Shown here: piece by piece, positions 55,901 through 64,000 of the stretch | Layout: each line of letters starts with the position of its first letter | How positions within the stretch are numbered: position 1 is the stretch's first letter | NCBI GenBank assembly: GCA_013398295.1 | Contig: VZSF01001204.1 | Location: 1 to 64,000 of the forward strand | DNA: 64,000 nucleotides | Direction: 5' to 3' | Source of the DNA: Chionis minor | Taxonomy: Eukaryota > Chordata > Aves > Charadriiformes > Chionididae | The notes under the pieces: generated by a model | The model's database searches: none | What the model saw: the letters and a program-made list of their open reading frames with translations, nothing else | Told to the model about the DNA's origin: nothing | Program-made: the position numbers and the translations under genes

Positions 55901-58571
55901 AATGAGAGAATGAGCTGCAAATCCTCTGCCCATCCCCCTTCTCTTTGCCTTTAATACAATGGCGGCCCCAGCACAGCGAGAAGACTCTGCTGTATATACT
56001 TCTTCCTGGCACAGGAGAAGGTTTTGAGCACACAGAAGAAGAGCAAGAGGAGCAGAGTTGATTTTGGCCTGGGAGTAGTGAGGGAACTCACGCAGGAGCA
56101 AGACTGGTTAGGCAGAAGCAAAAACAGAAGAAAGGATCAGAAAGAAATGTTTTATGAAGAAGGAATCATGAAAGATTGTTTTATTTGCTGGGAAAGGGGT
56201 TGGTACCATGTGGGGAGTGTGCTGTAGGAATTAATGTGACCTTAGTATACCTGGAAACACCTTTCTTTCCTTCTTTCATACAAACACACAGAGACACAAT
56301 GCTGTGCATTGCAATAAGAGTTCAGAATTCAAAGGGTAACACTGAAAAGTATGACTGAGAATCTCTGGGCTTGAAATTGCTATAAAACTTCAAAAGTCCT
56401 CTCATCTGGATGGTGATGATGCTTGAGTCTCGTTATTAAGAAAGATCTGAGATGGGGCATTACTTTGGGTGCACCCAAACTGGTTATGGTCCATTAAAGT
56501 ATGGACTTACATTCATTGCTTGTTAAGGAGCAATTCTCCCTTATTTTGAAGCTCATAACCAATTAAACTCCTCACTGTGCTTTGTAGACAGCAAAACCAC
56601 AGTGCCTGCCACAACTGAGCTGCCAGGCACCATCTATGATAGTTCCAGTACATGAAGCGGTCATCCACCCCATTTGCCTTCTAGGATTATATTTTTCTGT
56701 GCTATAACTCATAAAATTAGCATTTTTACATTCTAACCCAAAGCTTACTGATTTAAACTTGTACTTGCAAGGCACCACATATATCCTTCGGAGGTGCAGG
56801 GGACCTTCAATACCAGGATAATGTTCTAATTGCAAGGATCCAAGAGAGTACTGGGAAAAGGGATTAACCACGGCATTAATCTGGAGAATGAAAATGCTTT
56901 AAAAACACCACCTTGCAACTCCAACCTGTAATAGAATTACGTATAGAGTAATAGCAGTTACGATACAATCATGCCCTGTTGATCAGTATTATCCAAATTA
57001 CGTTAATCCTAACTCCTTATTATATTGCAAGCTCCCTCAGTTACCCACTCTTCATTTATCATAGCCAGCTAGGCAAATGCTGCTTCACTGGATTTCTTTT
57101 TGATCCTATCCTTACTGCGTGCTTCCCTGTGACACTTCTGCATCTGTGTCTTCTTCAGTTTTGCCTGTGGTGGCAGATTTGTACAACCCTGACTTTACGC
57201 ATTAGTCCTTTTTACTAACTCAGATACATGACTGTCTGAAGCCTTTCCATAATCACTGACTAAACACAGACCAATTCATTTAAGAGGTAGTTTTTAAAGG
57301 CATTACCTAAAAGAAATGTATGAACCTAATCAAGTTTGATAAGCAGGTTCCTTAGGAATGAGTAAGAAACTCCATAGGCTTCTCTCCTTCTCTACATTTT
57401 CTTTCCTGTTATTTTCCCTCTCTTTCTGTTTTCATCTATTATAGCTTGATAGCATGCTCTTGTTTTAATTTAGAGACTTTTGGAAACTTGTGTTATTCAA
57501 GAACTAAATCTTATGTTCCAGTGAGTTTAAGTCAGTAGCAGGGAACACAGAACAAGCAGGTTACTATTGCCATAAACAATAAAACAGTTTTTAAGCCCCG
57601 CTAACTTACACTGCATTGCTTCTGCTCCAGCACCTAGACTCAAGTGCTATGGATCTATCAATATTTTTTACTGGAAATGTCTTCTTGTACAACTCCTCTT
57701 AAAATACAGTTACCTTAGACGAGAACTTGAAAAGGAATAAAAAGTTTTGGAAACTGTGTCTGCACATATATTAACATCAACAGCTTTTTCTAAAACAATT
57801 TCTATTACAATAATCCTTTGAAATGTTGTTCAGCGTTGAATATCTTAAAGTAGTTTTCACGTGTTTTCTTTAATTTAATTTTGTCCTATACCAGCATTCA
57901 TAATTTCTGAATGCCATGTTGCTGCTGTCTTTTCCAACAACAGTAACAGCTTTTCAGTGGCTCTTATTGCAACATGCATTCAACTCAGAGGTACGAGATC
58001 CTCTCTATCTGCTTAGCGCCATCTGAAAACATGTATATCAGTTTATCTCTGAAAAATTCCCCCAAACTAGCCGTTTGAGATGAAAATTTTTAAGGGTATT
58101 CATACTGTTCCATTGTAATCACTCAGCTTTCTGAGAAACCTTTGAATCTTTGCCCAGAACTGCCCAGCACGACAGATAGCTGCCTGGATGTTCAGACTCA
58201 AGTCCATTTCAACTGTAAGTTTCCACATGCTTATACAGGATACAAAAAAGAAAAGTAAAAGAAAAAAGAAACCTTCTAAGACCAAAAAGGTGTTCAACAG
58301 CAATTGCAACAACAATCTGCCCTGATGCTACCTCGCACACAGCCAGGACTACTGGAAGGGGAGACACTACCAAGTCACATGATTCCCTAATTCACAGCCT
58401 AACAGTACTGAAAAAGACCATTTCTTCAACTGCACCCCCCTCTTCCGTTAGCCAGAATATTTATTTAAAGAGATAGCAGGTACCAAGCTCGTATTATAAG
58501 ACCTAATTACATTAAAATTTTGCCCTGATTCAACTGGTAAGTAGCCAGTTAGTACCAACGTAAGCCTCTAG
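52961..58571. other. Intergenic, no gene recognised
   Basis: No exon recognised. It contains a T15 run (55101-55115). The longest frame, 56572-56871 (minus, 99 codons), has no domain. Confidence 0.55.
55101..55115 (+). repeat. (T)15 homopolymer
   Basis: Fifteen T residues followed by AAAC; no retroposed body recognised on the minus strand. Confidence 0.85.
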
Positions 58572-58650
58572 TTCAGAAACGGTAAACTAAAGTGAGGTGC
58601 AATTTGCCTTACCTGAAGTATGTCAGAGATGAAGTGTTGACTCCTTTTTC
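58572..58650 (-). mobile_element. Possible MIR-like SINE relic
   Basis: 'CAGAAACGGTAAACTAAAGT' and 'GAGGTGCAATTTGCCTTACC' followed by 'AAGTATGTCAGAGATGAAGT' follow the reversed MIR core (ACAGATGGGGAAACTGAGGC ... AGTGACTTGCCCAAGGTCAC). It is diverged and short. Confidence 0.4.
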
Positions 58651-59103
58651 AGGAACTTGTAGGCAAATATATAACAATGACAGAAGGCTACACCAAACTG
58701 AACATTATTGCACATTTTTGGAACACCACAGTGCACTCTAAACACCTGGAGAAGACACCCCCTCCCCCAACTAATTGTATCTCTTTGTACCATCCGTCTT
58801 ACAAAGCCGTTCTTTGATTGCAGAATCTCTGAAAAAGAACGTGTCTACAAATTGCCTGGTGCAATGGCACCTAAATCTTGATATCTGTATAGATAAAGGA
58901 AAATTCTGTAATTTTTTTATTAAAAGTGTACATAAATAGACCACCCCAGTGAGCTCACTCAGACTGGAAAGATCCATTTCTTCTCTTGGAAGAGTCAGGT
59001 CTACCAGGCCTGCTGCGAATACAACCTGAATGTTTATGGAGATAGTTTGGAGACAGCGGCAGACTGTGGACTACGGGGAGGAAGATGGCTTGGCCTTGAA
59101 ATG
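58651..59103. other. Intergenic, nothing recognised
   Basis: AT-rich sequence leading into CR1 copy F. No exon, RNA gene or further repeat body was recognised. Confidence 0.6.
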
Positions 59104-59482
59104 CAGAATCACAGAATGGTTGAGGTTGGAGGTGACCTCCGGAGGCCAGCAACCTCCCCTGGCTTAAGCAGGGTCATCTTGAGATGGTTGTCCAGGACTG
59201 TGGCCAGACTGCTTTTGATTATCTCTATGGATGGAGACTCCAACGCCTCTCCGGGCAACCTGTGCCAGTTCTCAGTCATCCTCATAGCAAAAAAGTGTTT
59301 CCTGGTGGAACATCTTGTGTTTCAGTTTGTGCCCGTTGCCTCTGGTCTCGTCATGGGGCACCACTGAAAAAAGCCTGTCTCTGTCGTCTTCACACTGTGT
59401 ATATTTATACCTGCAGGTATTTATATCCTTTGATGAGATCCTTCTGAGCCTTCTCTTCTCCAGGCTGAACAGTCCCATCTCT
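59104..59482 (-). mobile_element. CR1 LINE copy F, 3' fragment
   Basis: Minus-strand CR1. The left end shows the 3' terminus in reverse ('CAGAATCACAGAATGGTTGA', 'GGTTGGAGGTGACCTCCGGA'), then 'GGACTGTGGCCAGACTGCTT' and 'CCGGGCAACCTGTGCCAGTT', and on into the C-terminal ORF2 region. In the minus-strand frame ending at 59272 the protein reads MGLFSLEKRRLRR, then a DINTCRYKY block (usually YINVYKYL) and a RLFSVVP block. The 'inside the 3' UTR' block differs from copies D and E, so it belongs to another CR1 subfamily. The 5' side ends near 59482. Confidence 0.92.
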
Positions 59483-62447
59483 AAACTGAACTGGGATATT
59501 AGTCATAAGATCTCATCAGCTCACCACTATGAGAAAAAGTGCATCCTGGATTTCTTTGACTCAGAGACATTATGGAAAAGGGCCTTTTTTGCTCTAGTCT
59601 AGGGATCTTAAAATACTATAGTCAACTAGACTATTAAAAACTGTGCAGTTCTGAGCAGTCTGTATTATGTCGCTATAGCATCTTATATTTCTGGACATAT
59701 CTCTTGGACCAGCTGAAAGACGCAGCAGAAGAAACACTGAGGCTAAAGCCAGGACTTGTCCTTGGACTAACAGAGCTAGAGAGAGGCCTTTTTTCTTGCT
59801 TTAAGGGATTGATTTCCTGGGAAACAGCATAAAGGTCAGAAGCACATTATGCTCTATGTGATTGTGAAAAAGCCTCTGGACACTGATGTTGCATAAATAT
59901 TTACAACTACCCTTACTAACCAAACCCGTTTCCAGCCCCTGCTCCTCCCAAGGAAGAAAACAGGATAATAATGAAGAATTGACTCGGGAAGAATAATAGC
60001 AGCAAAAGTCTAACCCAAAATCACTAATGGAAACAGCACACTCATCTGACCAGGAAGAGACATTATAAAAAAAATAAAAAATCAAGGAACATCTGTAATT
60101 TTCCAATGCAGATTACAGAAGACTGCAAGTCAGCTGTGAGAAGAATGATAACAGCACCATGCTTTTGTTTTCTTTATTTTACCCTTGAGCAGATAACCTT
60201 TCATATTTTGGTCGAGTAGACACTTCAGTGATGATATTTTTGTGATGTTGCAAAACTCCACTTTCTTCTTATCCCTCTGGGAACAAATTCATCCATGTCA
60301 TTTAACCACAGCTTTACAAAGAATGGAAAGACTAGAGGCAGAACAGTTTGCAGGGACTCAGAGACAATAATATCTCTTGTCCCTATCAAAAGCTAGATGA
60401 TGGACTGTCAACAAAAGGATATTCATAAGTGGCAACATGCTAATTTGGTGTCAGAGAACTCAGGCAGAGATATTATTTGACCCATTTCATGGGGTTTTTT
60501 AGGTGATCCAGGACACAAGCAGGCAACTTGTAGCCCTGGAGTTACATGTGGCTTGCAAGCAGTTCAGATGTGCCTCCTGTAGGTGCGCCGTATCAGAGCT
60601 TTAGCGGCAGGACTATACTGGTGCTGAGCTGCTGGGTAACACAATGGCACGGCTGTGGAAGGAAGGGAACCAGCAAGGATCACTGGGACAGACATTGAGC
60701 CACCTTGGGACTCAGGCACCTGCTTCGGTTTGTGGCTGAACCCTGACATGCAGTGGAAGCACTGAGATCTATGAAAAAATATTGGTTTTTTCATTTTTTT
60801 TTTTTTGGACTACTCCTAGTGTTCCTTTTAGCTCGCAGAAGTGTACATTAGCCGTCCTAAGGCATACAACTGTTTGCACTGCAGTGGGACCAGGGTGCCC
60901 AAACCTCTAAGGCACTATTGAAAACCTCATCCACAAACTACAAATGCATGGAGAATATGAATTAGATATGATTAATATAATAGACATTCAAATTGAAAAT
61001 AAGAAACACTTCTCAAGCAACGCCTTCTCATCGAAGAGCAGAGCTGGTTGAAGTCCCCAGAGCCTGTGACACTTCAAGTTAAAGTTAAAATAGATTTAGC
61101 ATAGTCATTCACATGCTTTGTCAGTAGAAATTCCTACTACCTTCTAGGCATTCAGATTTTAGGATAGAGTTGTATTTACGCAGTTTTGCACATTAAAAAA
61201 GGTGTGAAGGATATGCATAAAAGGGTATCACATTTTATGTTGTGGAATTGTGATTCACTTAGCTTTAAAGAAATACACTTTGGTCTTACTGTAGACTAGT
61301 CCATTGTGAACATCAGTAAAACCTAAATCATGTATCCATCAGTAAAAATAAATGAGACAAAACATAGAACAAACAAAAGTTTATGCTAAAGGCTGCTAAA
61401 GAAATTACCCAGTGTTCAAAAAATTGAAATGTATTTATTTTGCATCTGTTTCCCAACCATGACCTGAGATTTCTACTATCTCCCTTTCTTACTTCTGCTG
61501 CCCATTGAAACAGTATTTGAGAACATTTATTACTGTGGAGTTGACAAAAGGCTGGCAAAAGGTTGACAGACTAAATTTTATCCAGTAGATTCCTTTCCTG
61601 CATTTTCTTCTGTAACCAGTTCCACCACAGATCAACACACTGACTGGCCTACTCTGGAAATACTTTTGTCACGATACATGTTCCAGAATTTGTGTTCCTG
61701 AAGACTGTAAACTTTTCACTCACTGCATTCCTGTGAATCCAGATATAGATATTTTTAATTCTTGAGTCCCATACTCCAACAGACTGTGTTTTCAGTCTTT
61801 TCTCCACTGTCCATGTGGAATCTTGGTCCAATGCAGAAGCTGAAGGGTCGCCTTGTTCTGGTTTATTGCTATGGTCGTGTTTTCAAACTTAATGCTCTAG
61901 GATGCAAGTAGCATATCAGGAACAAGAAAATGAGGAGATAAGATACGGGTATACAAATGACAGCAGGCGTTAAGACTCTATTGGGCCTTTATAAATGGTA
62001 TAACTTACCAAAAGATTTCTGAGAATTTACTGAAATTAAAAAATCAAACAATTCTGTTTCATGACTGACACAAAGGCCAAATAAGCAGGCCTGGCATTCC
62101 ACGGATCGAAAGATAGTTATGCTTATATAAAAGATGTTAGCTAGAACAGATACACTATTCATTTATCACATGAGAAGTTCATCAGAATAGTATCTCTTGA
62201 TCACAGCTGAAGATACTTTAGTCTAGGTTAAAGTAGGCCTTGTTAACATTGGCCACAAGATAATACTAGAACTACTGGCACTTAAAAACTGCCTGTAGTC
62301 CTCTTTTTCTGGCTTCCAAGATGTGGCAAAATAAAAATCTATCTAAATGAACTGTCACATTTGGCTGATGACTTTTGGTCTATGTAATACTTTACAAAGG
62401 ATGATCAGTGCATAAGTTCTGGAGTAAGGAATAGCCCAACTACCTGG
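59483..62447. other. Region 3' of KCNK17, no gene recognised
   Basis: No recognised exon or repeat. A T-rich run lies at about 60794-60806. Distal 3' UTR of KCNK17 could reach into the right part, since AATAAA on the minus strand occurs at 61862-61867, but nothing shows where the transcript ends. Confidence 0.5.
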
Positions 62448-62453
62448 TTTAAT
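62448..62453 (-). other. Candidate polyadenylation signal for KCNK17 (ATTAAA)
   Basis: On the minus strand this reads ATTAAA, the second most common animal poly(A) hexamer. It lies about 615 bases after the KCNK17 stop codon and is a plausible 3' UTR end. The canonical AATAAA at 61862-61867 would give about 1.2 kb. Either could be used; hexamers like this also occur by chance. Confidence 0.2.
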
Positions 62454-63067
62454 AGCAGACCTCTGATGTAGAAATTTCTTTTAAAAAATGAATTATCTAT
62501 TTCTATTAGGTACCTCTACAAGCTCTGCCTCATTGCCATCCATGTACTAGTGATCAGAGAGCAAAAACATGTTACCACCTCTGGCAAGCACAAGCATAGG
62601 TGGTGGAGCATATTGCAGTGACTGCCAGGTGACCTTAAATGCTACCTTTCATTAAGTCTTTTAGCAACATGCAATGCATTTCCTGCATTAAATGGCACTT
62701 GCTTTTTTAGTTGTGATATTTGCAAAATGCCATACATGCAATTAGAGACTACAAGAACTTTGCATGCAAAGAAAAGGACAACAGTTAGTGTTCTGTATGG
62801 ATGTCAAAGTTTACCTCATATATTGAGGTGGAAGGGCAGTTAATATCTCTCTAAATCTATTTTTGGCTAAGAATCCTGTTGGTAATTCTTGGTGGCGCTG
62901 CAAATGAAACATTTTGGTGTCATTTCTCAATTCAGAATAGAAGCATTTCAAGCTCAATAAGCAAACTTTCAGCCCATATGATGTCAGGGCATCTCCGTTC
63001 CCGCATTTCTAAGTGGTGCGTCTTGGGTGCACTGAAACATAAGAGACACCAAAGGTATGTTTCTTCC
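62454..63067 (-). other. Probable KCNK17 3' UTR
   Basis: The stretch directly after the KCNK17 stop codon on the minus strand, so its first part must be 3' UTR if the terminal exon call is right. A plus-strand frame at 62879-63193 overlaps it and the exon antisense; I see no reason to believe it is coding. The end of the UTR is not defined by the sequence. Confidence 0.5.
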
Positions 63068-63363
63068 CTAGAGTGCTTCTGTAGGTGCTGTGTAGGCCTG
63101 AGGTTCATCTGGTCCTTTTGGTTTTGTGTCTTTGTCATTGCAGATCTCCACACTGCGAAATTCTGTCGTTCTATTTTTGTTACCATCCATTAAGTCTTCT
63201 GCCATCTCTGTGCTCTTCCTGTTGCACTGACAGAAGTCACTGGAGCTCTCTAGAAAGTTGATGCAAAGTTTGATAACTAGTGCTAGCCAGGCCATCCCAA
63301 AGAGGATCCATAGAGAGATCACATTCTTGTACCAGCCTGGATAGGTGCGGTCTGGGTTCATCC
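63068..63363 (-). CDS. KCNK17: KCNK17 (TALK-2) potassium channel, terminal coding exon
   Basis: Last coding exon of a two-pore-domain (K2P) potassium channel of the TALK group, which carries background K+ current and in mammals is activated by alkaline extracellular pH. The exon encodes 97 residues plus the end of a split glycine codon. Residues 1-12 (MNPDRTYPGWYK) are the extracellular stretch after the second selectivity filter. About 13-36 (NVISLWILFGMAWLALVIKL...) is the fourth membrane helix. The remaining 60 residues form a polar cytoplasmic tail ending TEAL and TAG (63068-63070). The WYKN-SLWILFGMAWLAL match is specific to KCNK17 rather than KCNK16 or KCNK5. The acceptor TCTCTTGTAG ends at 63364 and splits the glycine codon (phase 1). 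Pore domains and helices 1-3 lie on exons to the right. Confidence 0.88.
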
Positions 63364-64000
63364 CTACAAGAGAATCACCCGAAACATTTCTAGATTGGAT
63401 CAAGAGTGCCTCAAAGGAGACATTACATGTAAGACAGTGGAAATATAGAACATGAGTATGCCATCTACTTAGCGCATGAACAGGCACTGTAAGCAAATAT
63501 ATGTCATGACATGTCAGCAACAGCCTAGAAAACTCCCTAGGAATTGTAAAGATAACCCATAAGAAATGCAAATAAATCCCAAATTACATCTATGTCCAAG
63601 TTAAATTATTCACATTTAAGCACACAGTTTCATTTCTCTATCATCAGCATCACAATATTCTATTAGTACATAACAGGGGTCCCCCTGCGGCAGGGGTAAG
63701 CGGGTTTTACGTACTGGTGTGTGTATCTTGTTAAGCCAGGTATAAGCAAGCAAGTCTCTAAGAGCAGGAGGGAAGGGGCCTGAGCAGTCCTAAAACCTCT
63801 AAGAGCAACCAAGTCTTGGAAGATGGCTTGAAATCATGCTGCCTCTGTCTGGTTGCTCACCCAGGTACTTTGTGACCCCTTTGGAGCAAAGCCGTATTTT
63901 TGGTTCTAAATAATAAATGAAAACAAGAGGAAAAGGCTATTTGAGGCTTCCAAGGAGAAAGCTTTATCCATAGAGACCATCTGATAGGTACAGTCTTGGG
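63364..64000 (-). other. KCNK17: Last intron of KCNK17 (partial), with 3' splice site
   Basis: The splice acceptor AG is at 63364-63365 on the minus strand, preceded by TCTCTTGT. The open frame continues upstream to 63571 only as intron read-through: no K2P pore or helix motif is present there. A perfect palindrome CCCCTGC-G-GCAGGGG lies at about 63682-63696. No further exon was seen up to the window end. Confidence 0.75.

Noticed and set aside
62879..63193. Plus-strand 104-codon frame overlapping the KCNK17 exon
   Set aside because: Antisense to the exon and probable 3' UTR, with no domain of its own.
63364..63571. Extension of the KCNK17 frame to an upstream ATG (167 codons in total)
   Set aside because: The part before 63363 does not resemble K2P channels and is cut off by a good splice acceptor, so it is intron read-through.
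1..64000. Prokaryotic-type systems (operons, CRISPR arrays, phage or defence islands)
   Set aside because: Base composition, CR1 and SINE relics, splice sites and a vertebrate channel exon all show vertebrate nuclear DNA; no spaced palindromic repeat arrays were seen.

Overview
The window looks like avian nuclear DNA: AT-rich, gene-poor, and carrying six truncated CR1 retrotransposon copies whose 3' ends show the bird-type octamers ATTCTATG / ATTCTGTG. The species cannot be read from the sequence. The only protein-coding exon I can name is at the far right: the terminal coding exon of a two-pore-domain potassium channel, best matching KCNK17 (TALK-2), on the minus strand at 63068-63363. The rest of that gene lies to the right of the window.

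Layout: 1-1112 holds a broken CR1 copy (A) with the window's only ambiguous base. 1113-38805 is intergenic, with a small CR1 tail (B, about 5.05 kb), relics of old amniote MIR-like SINEs (9.7, 16.2, 17.9 and 33.5 kb), a GATA microsatellite (29.66 kb) and a small minisatellite next to it. It also holds two unassigned coding-like or CpG-dense patches (18.1-18.4 and 30.3-30.5 kb). 38806-39745 is a CR1 copy (C) with its reverse-transcriptase core missing. 42640-44882 holds two more CR1 copies (D, E) around a CpG-dense patch. 44883-59103 is intergenic, with one more clear SINE relic, two weaker ones, a G-rich hairpin-forming tract and an unassigned reading frame ending at a good splice donor (48.4 kb). 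59104-59482 is the last CR1 copy (F). 59483-63067 is the region 3' of KCNK17, probably including its 3' UTR, and 63364-64000 is its last intron.

In mammals the local order is KCNK5 - KCNK17 - KCNK16 - KIF6, all transcribed the same way. If that order holds here, most of this window is the spacer between KCNK17 and the 5' end of KCNK5, and KCNK5 should lie left of base 1. No operons, CRISPR arrays, rRNA or convincing tRNA genes were seen, and none of the CR1 copies could be active. I found no convincing novel system; the best leads are the unassigned minus-strand reading frames at 18.1 and 48.4 kb and the CpG-dense patches.
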